Assembly: GCF_018320785.1 (NCBI RefSeq)
Contig: NC_054873.1
Span: 21,480,196-21,544,195 of the forward strand
Direction of reading: 5' to 3'
Source of the DNA: Cheilinus undulatus
Taxonomy: Eukaryota; Chordata; Actinopteri; Labriformes; Labridae
DNA length: 64,000 nt
In this document: positions 24,301 through 31,516 of the stretch, one piece after another
How positions within the stretch are numbered: the stretch's first letter is position 1
Layout of the letters: each line of letters opens with the position of its first letter
Translations under genes and position numbers: made by a program
Notes under the pieces: generated by a model
Database searches by the model: none
Seen by the model: only the letters and a program-made list of their open reading frames with translations
Told to the model about the DNA's origin: nothing

Positions 24301-24848
24301 TCTGAATTTGGACCACCAAAGCTTGGTTAAAGCGGCTGTGTTTATGAAATGAAAATATGAGTTTTAAACAGCGTTTAGTTGATACTAAAGAGAGGAGAAG
24401 TGTTCCCCCTGTGACAGGCCTAAAGCCCACCCAGTGTGAAGTAGTCTTTCTCTTTCAGACACCTTGCACTTGTGCTTGGCCATGCAGAAAATCACTGCTG
24501 ATGAAGACTAAGAACATTTCAACTCCTTCCTGACTGAGGGTTTTGTCTGCTCTGCCACTTCTATAGATGCTGAACTTTTTTCAGACGACAGAGCGGCATA
24601 TTTAAAGAAAATATGGCGGCAAACTTTTACAGAACTCCCCTTTAATCACCAGTTAAAAGCGAAAGAAAAAGTAAATACGCGGCATCTATAAACATTAAGA
24701 AGGTTGAGTAAAATGAGAAAGTTTAAGTATTTAGAAATTCACATCAAAGGCGCAACTTCAAAGATAAACAGGTTAAACTCACCCAGAAAATAAAATTAAA
24801 TAAAAATAACATATATTTAATGCATTTCGTGCATCCTGCCACAGCCAT
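3306..24848 (-). CDS. cd81: cd81 tetraspanin (TAPA-1), eight coding exons
   Basis: CD81 is a four-pass membrane protein that organises tetraspanin microdomains with integrins and immunoglobulin-superfamily partners at the cell surface. I assembled eight exons on the minus strand: 24848-24783, 23061-22947, 7780-7683, 7596-7522, 7372-7259, 7126-7028, 3565-3482 and 3371-3306. All use GT-AG sites, the phases agree, and they give 238 aa (human CD81 has 236). Visible hallmarks are the N-terminal GCTKCIKY with two juxtamembrane cysteines (C6, C9), N18 in TM1, the [13 protein letters not shown] loop after TM2, the CCG motif at 159-161, and C177 and C191, which make the four-cysteine large loop. TM4 contains E220, and the protein ends in [14 protein letters not shown], close to human CD81. 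Teleosts often carry cd81a and cd81b, and I cannot tell which one this is. The identity is very secure; UTR limits are not. Confidence 0.97.
3482..3565 (-). CDS. cd81: cd81 coding exon 7 (last loop cysteine, TM4)
   Basis: This exon encodes [18 protein letters not shown] then [10 protein letters not shown]. It provides the fourth loop cysteine (C191) and most of TM4. Acceptor CTCAG, donor GTAAGA. Confidence 0.97.
3964..5428 (+). mobile_element. Tc1-like transposon, decayed, with a nested insertion
   Basis: Terminal inverted repeats CACTATATGGACAAAAGTAT and (right end, plus strand) ATACTTTTGTCCATACAGTG are flanked by TA on both sides. Between them are remnants of a transposase on the plus strand: [18 protein letters not shown]-like and [19 protein letters not shown] at 4260-4410, then a catalytic-domain remnant at 5050-5320 ([12 protein letters not shown]). 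The N-terminal DNA-binding part is missing and the rest is interrupted by another element at 4422-4994. Confidence 0.8.
4422..4994 (+). mobile_element. nested non-autonomous DNA transposon, family M, copy 1
   Basis: The host Tc1 sequence AGCATACCAA occurs at 4412-4421 and again at 4995-5004, so this 573-bp insert is flanked by a perfect 10-bp target-site duplication. Its ends resemble AACCTTGCAAAGCAGATGG and the inverse, CAGGTT. A reverse-oriented copy lies at 13872-14311. Internally a reading frame at 4650-4720 gives [17 protein letters not shown], which looks like the start of a RecQ-like helicase Q motif and then breaks. Confidence 0.7.
5609..6341 (+). mobile_element. fish dispersed repeat (CCTCCGCCATGGAGGTTATG type) with an internal insertion
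   Basis: The left part (TTACCTCCGCCATGGAGG, AACATAACTCAAAAAGTTGT, GGATCCAGGAATTTTTTT) and the right part (TCTGCGCTCTCTAAGTGCTT) are the two ends of a common short fish repeat. About 390 bp of unrelated sequence lies between two GGATCCAGGAATTTTTT blocks (5790 and 6247), so the element is partly duplicated or interrupted. Confidence 0.5.
6342..7027. other. cd81 intron 6, right part
   Basis: AT-rich intronic DNA between the dispersed repeat and exon 6. Nothing further is recognised. Confidence 0.5.
7028..7126 (-). CDS. cd81: cd81 coding exon 6 (CCG motif)
   Basis: This exon encodes [14 protein letters not shown] through DFLKSQ. It carries the tetraspanin-defining CCG motif and a third loop cysteine in TLCPRK. 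Donor GTATGC, phase 0. Confidence 0.96.
7259..7372 (-). CDS. cd81: cd81 coding exon 5 (large loop, first half)
   Basis: This exon encodes 38 residues from [17 protein letters not shown] to KVLEVFHTT. They match the helical A/B part of the CD81 large extracellular loop in position but are divergent in sequence, as is normal for this region. Donor GTAAGT. Confidence 0.95.
7522..7596 (-). CDS. cd81: cd81 coding exon 4 (TM3)
   Basis: This exon encodes 25 residues: TM3 ([20 protein letters not shown]) and the start of the large extracellular loop (MNRDT). It is in phase 0 on both sides, with donor GTAAGC. Confidence 0.96.
7683..7780 (-). CDS. cd81: cd81 coding exon 3 (TM2, inner loop)
   Basis: This exon completes codon 61 (Ser) and encodes [20 protein letters not shown] then [12 protein letters not shown]. 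This is TM2 and the cytoplasmic loop and is nearly identical to vertebrate CD81. Donor GTGAGT, acceptor TTCAG. Confidence 0.97.
8510..8670 (-). mobile_element. tRNA-derived SINE, copy 2 (reverse)
   Basis: The reverse complement contains CTATCCACAGTCCTGTCCTT followed by ATAAAC and a decayed B-box-like GGTTGAAATCCAG. It matches the body of the SINE at 1653. The tRNA-like head is degraded. Confidence 0.55.
9280..10170. repeat. unclassified repeat-like block in cd81 intron 2
   Basis: The phrase CCCTTTAACTATC occurs twice (9590 and 9748), and GTGGAGGCAGCCATTA also occurs twice (9913 and 9999). This points to an old, internally duplicated mobile element. I could not match it to a family, and the ORFs here are short. 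Confidence 0.35.
10175..10300 (+). mobile_element. tRNA-derived SINE, copy 3 (5'-truncated)
   Basis: AAATCCGGCCTGTGGCCC and CTATCCACTGTCCTCCTCTA followed by AATAAAGGAATGAAAA match the SINE at 1653 from its B box onward. The head is absent. Confidence 0.6.
10301..13059. other. cd81 intron 2, AT-rich stretch
   Basis: About 2.7 kb of AT-rich intronic sequence. I see no gene and no classifiable repeat. Confidence 0.45.
13060..13230 (+). pseudogene. LINE reverse-transcriptase fragment
   Basis: Shifting between frames gives [10 protein letters not shown] (13078), then [19 protein letters not shown], then [17 protein letters not shown] (13172). These are the palm motifs of a CR1/L2/Rex-type reverse transcriptase in the right order and spacing. 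Two frameshifts show it is dead. Flanks are not resolved. Confidence 0.65.
13872..14311 (-). mobile_element. non-autonomous DNA transposon, family M, copy 2
   Basis: This is the reverse complement of the 4422-4994 insert, with the same AAGTTCTGATAAAACTGG and TGATTGGTCCTGTCACTTTC blocks. Its ends on the plus strand are AACCTGGCATGCCAGATGG and CCATCTGCTTTGCAAGGTT, an imperfect terminal inverted repeat. ACTAAATTCC flanks both sides (13862-13871 and 14312-14321), again a 10-bp duplication. It has no intact coding frame. Confidence 0.7.
15060..15270 (-). mobile_element. L2-type LINE 3' end
   Basis: The plus strand reads CCGCTTATCCGTCCATCTAT, then GGGGGTTGTAGCCAATCCCAGCTGTCATT, GTCACCAGTCTATCACAGGG and TCACACCTACAGACAATT. 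This is the antisense of a very common fish L2-like 3' tail. Only the tail is present. Confidence 0.6.
16500..16965 (+). repeat. degenerate GTGGCAAAA minisatellite
   Basis: About 460 bp built from imperfect units of about 10-12 bp around AAAAGTGGCAAAA, with variants GTGGTGAAAA and TGGGTAAAAATGG. G and C lie almost only in GTGG or GGC steps. Long open frames on the minus strand (16622-16921 and 16349-16621) are by-products of the repeat. It lies in the long cd81 intron. Confidence 0.75.
17000..21400. other. cd81 intron 2, no gene recognised
   Basis: About 4.4 kb of intronic sequence with short random frames. An 18-bp perfect palindrome, AGCAGTGCTAGCACTGCT, lies at 20240-20257. Confidence 0.45.
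21498..22128. mobile_element. hAT-like MITE
   Basis: GCCTTGTCCACACAGAGACG at the left and TGTCTCTGTGTGGACGGGGC at the right form an imperfect terminal inverted repeat of about 20 bp. This 'CCxxGTCCACAC' type end is widespread in non-autonomous hAT elements of fish. About 630 bp with no transposase. I could not settle a target-site duplication. Confidence 0.6.
22947..23061 (-). CDS. cd81: cd81 coding exon 2 (TM1 end, small extracellular loop)
   Basis: This exon encodes [16 protein letters not shown] through GTFYI, the classical CD81 small extracellular loop region (residues 23-60). The acceptor is GGGACAG and the donor GTGAGT. It ends with one base of codon 61, which is completed more than 15 kb away. 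Confidence 0.96.
24783..24848 (-). CDS. cd81: cd81 coding exon 1 (start, TM1)
   Basis: This exon encodes residues 1-22, beginning [17 protein letters not shown] and ending at the W before the donor GTGAGT. The ATG at 24848-24846 is chosen because it gives exactly the family N-terminus. Phase 0 at the 3' side. Confidence 0.96.
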
Positions 24849-25339
24849 GTCGGAGACCAGCGCGTCCTTTTTCGTCAAAATCAGACAGTTTGTGCGTCTT
24901 GAATACACTCTCCGTCGGGGGACTCCGTTTAGTCAGGCACGTTGGTCTGAAAACTCCTCCTTTTTATAATGAGGAGTGAAAACCGAGACGAGGAACTGCC
25001 CAATGACCAAGGCGGGAGGAGAAGAGGAAAGCAGAGCTAACAACAAGATCCCAGTCCGCAAGAACGAGCAAATGGTCCCTCTCTTAGAGTATGAAAACTT
25101 GCTCTGGTAAGACAAAATGCAGAACTGGTCAGTGAAAATGTGGAACAAGTTTTCCACGTTTTCATCAGCTGGCCCTTTTAAATGCTGGAAACTGCAAAAA
25201 GTTATGAAAATGGATATTTGAATCAGATAAGATTTTGTTTTTCTGAAGTTCACGTTGATGATGTAGGGTATTTTATGGAAGCCCATATCCGCCAAATAAA
25301 AAGAAAAAATCTGAAAGTGAGGCAATTCTTGAAAAAATA

Positions 25340-26040
25340 AGTCATGCATAACTCATAATTATGACATAAAAAGTTGTAATTATGAGAATCAAAGTTGAAA
25401 TTATGAGATAAAAAGTCATAACTATGAGACAATATATCAATAATGTCTTTAATCTCATAATTTCGATGTTTTAGCTTACAATTTCGACTTTTTATCTCAC
25501 AATTATGACTTTTTTCTCATAATTTCAACTTTTTAACTTCAAATTATGACTCCATAATTCTGACTTTATTATCTTCTAAATTCAACTTTTTATCTAATAT
25601 TTTTTTGACTTTTTATCTCATAATTATGGGTTTATAGGCTCTCATAATTCCGACTTTTTATCTCATAATTCTGAACTCTTTTCCTCATAATTTATTTTTT
25701 TGACTCATAATTTTGACTTCTCATAATTTTTTACTTTTTATCTCATAATTTTGACTTCTCATAATTTTTGACTTTTTATCTCATAATTTCGACTTTTTAT
25801 GTCAAAATTTTGACTTTTTAATCTCATATTTATTAGTATATATCTCATAATTACTGGTTTATATCTCATAATTTCGACTTCTTATCTCATAATTATGGGT
25901 TTATACCTCATAATTTCGACTTCTTATCTCATAATTATGGGTTAACATCTCATAATTTCGACATCTTATCCCCTAATTTCGACTTTTAATCTCATAATTC
26001 TGACTTTTATCTCCAAATTTATACTTTTTTCATCATAATT
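25340..26040. repeat. CTCATAATTNNGACTTTTTAT minisatellite with orientation switch
   Basis: Imperfect units of about 20 bp (CTCATAATTTCGACTTTTTAT and variants with ATTATGA) run from about 25445 to 26040. The first 90 bp (25345-25435) carry the same unit in the opposite direction (AAATTATGAGATAAAAAGTC), so the array begins as an inverted repeat. Confidence 0.8.
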
Positions 26041-26270
26041 ATTAGTTAGGATTCTTTCTGTTTTTAATTGCCTAACTTCCACATTTTCTTTTTTTAGTGG
26101 TTGAAATGAGCTTCCATACTTTTTCATAAAGATGAAACCTGCAAAATCAGCTAAAAAATTACAGAAAGCCTTTATTATGCATCAAAATTCGAGCATTTGA
26201 TTGTATTTTGAATCCCTACATCTAAACGTGTTGACTCCTCTCTTATAAGACATGTTTTTTTTTTTAATAA

Positions 26271-27455
26271 ACAGTGCCTAAAAAAGTATGTTTTTATGTT
26301 TGTTTAGGTATGGATGTTTTACCCTTTACTGATTTTTGTAAACCAATCATAATGAACATAGTTTCACTTTTTCCGAAAAAACAAAACAAAAAAAAAAAAA
26401 CCAAAATCCTTTTTAATGTCAAAGTGAAGACAAATTTCAGTAAAATAATTTTAACTGAATAAATATATGCAATGTAAAATAAGTGATTTCATAAATATTC
26501 ACCCCCTTCAAATCAGTATTTAGAAGATGCACATGTGGCTGTAATTACTGCACTGAGTCTGTGTGGATGGGTCTCAGTCAGGCTTGCACACCTGGACACT
26601 GCAATTTTACCCCATTCTTCTTTGCAAAATTGCTCAAGCTGTGTCAGGTTGCATGGGGATCAGATGTGAACAGCCCTTTTCAAGTCCAGCCACAAATTCT
26701 CTATTGGATTGACTCTACCAGTCCAGAACATTCACCTTGTTGTCTTTAAACCGTTTCTGTGTAGTTCTCACTGTATGCTTCAAGTCAATGTCTTGCTGGA
26801 AAATAAATTTTCTCCAAGCCATAGTTATCTTGCAGACTTTAGCAAATTATCCACCAAGACTTTCCCATATCCATATTACCCTCTACCTTTACAAGCCTTC
26901 CAGGGCCAGCTGCAGAGAAGCATCCCCACAGCATGATGCTGCCACCACTGTCCTTCACAGTGGGGAAGGTGTGTTTGTGGTGATGTGCAGTGTTTAGCTT
27001 CTTGTCTGATGGCTAAAAAGCACCATTGCGGTTTCATCAGATCGAAGAACTCTCTTTACTTGATGGCTCCCACATGTATTTTGACAAACTCTAGTCAAAA
27101 TTTAAGAGAAGTTTTCTTCAACAGTGGCTTTCTCTTTGCCCCTCTCCTATAAAGCTTTGCTCATGAAGAACCCAGGCAACAGTTGTGTTGAGAGTATCTC
27201 CCAGCGTGTGACTCCTCCCTCAGCTGAATTAGGGCAGTCACTTTAAAGGGAGGGATTAATGCATTTACTGATTTTAACTTTTATATTTTTGTTTAGTTGA
27301 CAGTTCTTTGTAGAAATCTGTTTTCACTTGGACATCAAAGAGGGTTTTTTGTCATTTTTTTCTTTCTAAAAAGACAAATTATATTGACCATAACTGATTT
27401 TTAAAAAATTGTAAAAGTTGAAACATATAAGGGGGTGAATGGTTATAGGCACTGT
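26271..27455 (-). mobile_element. Tc1-like transposon, degenerate
   Basis: ACAGTGCCTA at the left and TATAGGCACTGT at the right are terminal inverted repeats, and the subterminal ATTCACCCCCTT (26500) and AGGGGGTGAAT (27430) repeat in inverse. On the minus strand the interior resembles transposase (ACTGTGAAGGACAGTGGTGG and the FTQLEQFCKEEWGKI region near 26600-26650) with many stops. It lies between cd81 and kcnc1. Confidence 0.75.
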
Positions 27456-28169
27456 CGTGTTTGATGTTAGGATCAATGGGCTACAATTAGAAGACCCAAG
27501 TCGTTTCCTTTGTAGTGAGCAATATCGCCCCCTGCTGGCACATTAGACATAGGTGGAGGCTAATTATTATACACATCAAGTATAGGCTACAAAGAGAAGT
27601 GCAAAAAAGCGATTCTCCCAACTCCTTCCGTCAACAAATCTCCCCCTATCAGAGCAGTAAACACATGTAGGACTGTAAACAAGGCGAGGAAGCTCTAAAC
27701 TATTACATCCGTAAATCATGGAGCAATAAGAGGGTATATGATCAGACTCCCCCTGATGTTATGGGCGGATCTGCGCCTTCATTACTCAAGTGTCACACCT
27801 TCTCCAGCCAGCTGTGCGTGAGAAAGATGACTCCCCACTGACCGACCACAAACCTCCGGGCAAAAATCAGAGAGAAGGAAAAACAGGGCTGTGATGACAA
27901 ATTCAACAGCCGTAATTGGACAACTTGACAGCGTGTTTGGACAAACGCAGGCTCCTCCACTGGGCATGCTCCATCTGCTGTGAGGGAAGAGCTGGGCACG
28001 GTGTGAATAACAGGCAGTTTGGGCGTTTTTTTTTCTTTTTTTGGAGGAGGACTGTCGCCCTCTCATCTGCATCTGATTTAGTTATTCAACCACACACAGC
28101 ACATAAAGAGCTTCTTCCTCACGTCGAATACACCATGGATGTTTTCTTCCTAGCAATGTATGAATGACA

Positions 28170-28827
28170 GGGGAAAGTCCCTGAGGAGGAGATCATCTCT
28201 CCGCTGAGACAAAGACCTGCTGCAGCCCACAGCGTCGTTACACGCAGAGAAGGAGCGGGGCTGCGCGTCGGTGTGAAGGAGGTGAGTCTGTAGGCAGCAA
28301 CAAACAGAGGAGGCAGAGGAAGAAAGCAGAGCCGAGGCTCCATCAGGCGCTGTCCACTCAGCACCACCGCAGTCACCTTGCTGTGAAAGTCACAAACCTG
28401 CTCAGGACTGATCGGATCAATCAAACAGGAACTTAGGGAAGTCTAATGAGCTGGCGCGAGGGAACGGTGCCAGCTTTTTTATCTCGACATCTTGGATGTA
28501 GCGACGATGTGACGTCCATTCTTGATGTGATGCCATTGGCTGCCATCATTTTGGATTTCGATTCTATACCCTCCAGTGAGTCCGGCAGCTATACACGCTG
28601 AGGATCCTCCAGTTGCATGACAGGTGATTGTAGAAAATACAGGGGACTAAATGGGGATGTAGCCTGCGCGTCAAGCTTTTCTTTCATACTTATGAGACAC
28701 GACAGGTTGCTTCACGCGCTGCTTTTCCTTATATAATTGTTGATTTCTGCTGTGCACGAGGACACGGTGCGCCTGGACTTACCTTTGCGATGAAGGGAAC
28801 TTATTGGAGAAATGCCTAGGGGACGCA
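28170..28827 (+). promoter_or_regulatory. kcnc1 5' flank / probable promoter and leader
   Basis: The stretch before the kcnc1 start is richer in CG dinucleotides than the surrounding AT-rich DNA (for example around 28220-28275 and 28740-28780) and contains no recognisable repeat. This is the expected look of a CpG-type neuronal promoter. No clear TATA box was assigned. Confidence 0.35.
28790..28819 (+). promoter_or_regulatory. kcnc1 upstream ORF 1 (9 codons)
   Basis: An ATG at 28790 opens a nine-codon ORF ending TAG at 28819, just 8 bases before the main start. It could reduce or retune initiation if it lies in the mRNA leader. The transcription start is not visible in sequence. Confidence 0.4.
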
Positions 28828-28949
28828 ATGGGCCTGAGCGACGACAAGGATCGCATTGTGATAAACGTGGGAGGGATCAGACATCAGACATACCGCAGCA
28901 CCCTGCGCACCCTACCTGGCACTCGCTTGTCCTGGCTGGCCGAGCCTGA
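28812..28949 (+). promoter_or_regulatory. kcnc1 overlapping upstream ORF 2 (45 codons)
   Basis: An ATG at 28812 with G at -3 but C at +4 starts an out-of-frame ORF that overlaps the first 122 bases of the channel and stops at 28947-28949. The main ATG at 28828 has the better context (G at -3, G at +4), so leaky scanning would be needed. The ATG and frame are visible; regulatory use is inferred. Confidence 0.4.
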
Positions 28950-29391
28950 TGCCCCAAACCACTTTGACTATGATGCCAAGATCGAGGAGTTCTTCTTCGA
29001 CCGCCACCCTGGCGTTTTTGCACACATCCTTAATTACTACAGGACAGGTAAGCTGCACTGCCCGGCTGATGTCTGCGGGCCCCTCTACGAGGAGGAGCTG
29101 GCCTTCTGGGGCATTGATGAGACAGACGTGGAGCCATGCTGCTGGATGACCTATCGCCAGCACCGGGAGGCGGAGGAGGCCCTTGATAGTTTCGGCGGGG
29201 GGGGCTTGTTAGACCTGGTGAACGAGGATCTGGAGCCTGAGCCGGAGCATGCTGAGGATGATGTGGATGAGATGACAAGGGGGCTGGCGCAGGTAGACAC
29301 ACATGACGCCAGGAGTGGAAGCCTGTGGAGCCGGTGGCAGAAACGTGTTTGGGCTCTGTTTGAGGACCCTTACTCCTCTAAATATGCAAGG
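28828..29391 (+). CDS. kcnc1: kcnc1 coding exon 1 (T1 domain)
   Basis: This exon encodes residues 1-188: the Kv3 N-terminus, the T1/BTB domain and an acidic linker ([17 protein letters not shown]). It ends at PYSSKYAR with donor GTGAGT. The acidic linker is more divergent than the flanking parts, as in other Kv3 channels. Confidence 0.96.
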
Positions 29392-31467
29392 GTGAGTTAA
29401 TTTTTTTCATGCTTATCTTTATGCGCTTCCTTTTGGACTTAAAACTCACGTCTTCCCTTTTGAACGTCAAACTTATTAGGAGCTCTCATGGGCATTCCCT
29501 GAGCTAAAGGAAAACAATCTAAAATGTTTAATGGCTGCTTCAGAACAGTTCACGCTGAATGGACAGGTCTGGTTGTGAATGTGTCCGCCTTTGTGCACTG
29601 AGAGTGAAGCAGAGAGATTGATGGATCTGGGAGGTCCAGATGGGCTTTTGATGACCTTGAAATTGCCCTCCCAGGGGTTTCCACAACAGTGAGAGAGAGG
29701 GTGGGGGTAGGGATAGGTGGCTGTCAAGCAAAGACCTCATTCAGAAAAATCCACACACAATCAGCTCTCCACACCTTATCCATCTTGTGGGAGAAGATTT
29801 TAAAACCCTAATATTGACTCGTACAGGTCTTTGGATTGATATTTCCAGGACACAGGGATCCCTTGGAAGCCTAGCTATTCGGTTAAATAGGTCAGCTGAA
29901 AAATTAGGAAACCAGATCTTTGGCACCACTAGATTTTTAGTGGCAGACCTCCAAACAAAAATGAGGTTGCAGTTAGAAGGGACATGTTTGCTCTGCAGTG
30001 GGCACTTTTCCATCTGGGCACAATGCCTCTGGATGGTGAGAGTGAAAGGACTTTACACCTCCATATTTTTTTGTTTTTATGACCATTGCTCCCTACAAAG
30101 GTGGCTGTGCTGCCTGCTGGTTAAACAGCTGTAGCAGACTCATTGGTGTAATTACTTACCAGGCTGTGTCTGCTAGTGTAAACTGTATTGACATGTTCTC
30201 ACCCTTAAAGCAAGCATTAGCAAGCAGCGCTAAACCATATACGCAAACTTTGATTAAATTTCCTCTTCTGTATACACAGGATCTTTTTACAGAGGAAAAA
30301 CTCCTCAGATGTGTGCTACATATAGCACTGAGCGAGACAAAGCAGAGATTAAAGATTGACAGCGCTCCACAAAGACAGTCAAGAAGATTAATTAGAAATG
30401 AGCCTCAGAGTTAATCACAGCCTCTATTCACAGTGGATCCATTAGTGGAAAACCCTTGTCACTGCATATCACCGAAGGCCTGTGGTTTGCCAGCAACAGT
30501 AAGAATTAGCCAGTGAGGAGCAAACAGTCATCGCCTGTCACCCCCCCCCCCCCCCCCATACAGCCCTACTGTTCAAAAGTGTCAAAAAGACATAATTCCC
30601 TGTAGGAGGCGGTCTGATGAGATGCAGCGTTTGTTTAACAGTTTGAAAGATGGGATGTCAGAAGGCATCTGCGGTCGATGTGATAGTAGCTAGTAAGGGT
30701 GAGAATTTATCACGATTGTGCTGACTCTGATGGAGGTGTTTATTTTTTGTGTAATTTCCAACTTATGCTGGAAGATGATAGTCACTTAAAGAGGGAATTA
30801 AGGTATATTTTCATCATCACAATACTGGATTTGATTATCTAATCATTATTCAAATATGGACAGAAAAATGGCACAAAAAGGCTAACCCAAAGAAGTTTTG
30901 TGTAATAGAAACCCAAGTAAACATTTTGGGTCTTTCTGCAAAAATGTAAATGTATGTAATGTATGTAATGTATGTATGTAATGTAATGTTATTCTAATTG
31001 CTAGACCTTCAGTGCTTCTGACATTCATCTTAAAATATAAAATATTTACTCAATTTGAGGGAACCAGGTCAGTGTATTTTATGGCCAACGGATTTTTTTA
31101 ATTGAGAAAGAGAAATCCGAAATCATGAAACAGGCTGTTTCCCAATTACTGTTTGAAAATCATGAAAACAAATCATGGATAAATCTTACTTTGGACCCTT
31201 TCAGGTCAGTGTATTTTTTGTCTGACGGATCAGTTTCCTTGTTGAAACCACACTCAAAAATTGGGAAAAATTCTTGTTATTCCATTTTTCCGTTTTTGAC
31301 CAAAAATGGAAAAAAACTGAAAAGAAGCAGTTTTTCTGTTTTTTTTGTTTTTTGTTTTTGTTTTTGTTTTTGATTTTGGTGGCAAAAACAGAAAAACATA
31401 AAAATAATTTAAAAAAAGGGTTCAGATTTTTGTTTTTTCAATTCTGTTATTTTTGTTGTCTTTAAGA

Positions 31468-31516
<49 letters not shown>

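Noticed and set aside
25340-26040. CRISPR-like array
   Set aside because: Units are degenerate, contiguous and without unique spacers, and the host is a vertebrate. It is a minisatellite.
28804-28827. Extension of kcnc1 upstream to 28804 (open frame before the ATG)
   Set aside because: The codon at 28804 is TTG, not ATG. The ATG at 28828 aligns exactly with the mammalian Kv3.1 start and has better context.
28912-29302. Open frames on both strands inside kcnc1 exon 1
   Set aside because: They are shadows of the GC-rich channel coding sequence, with no conserved motifs.
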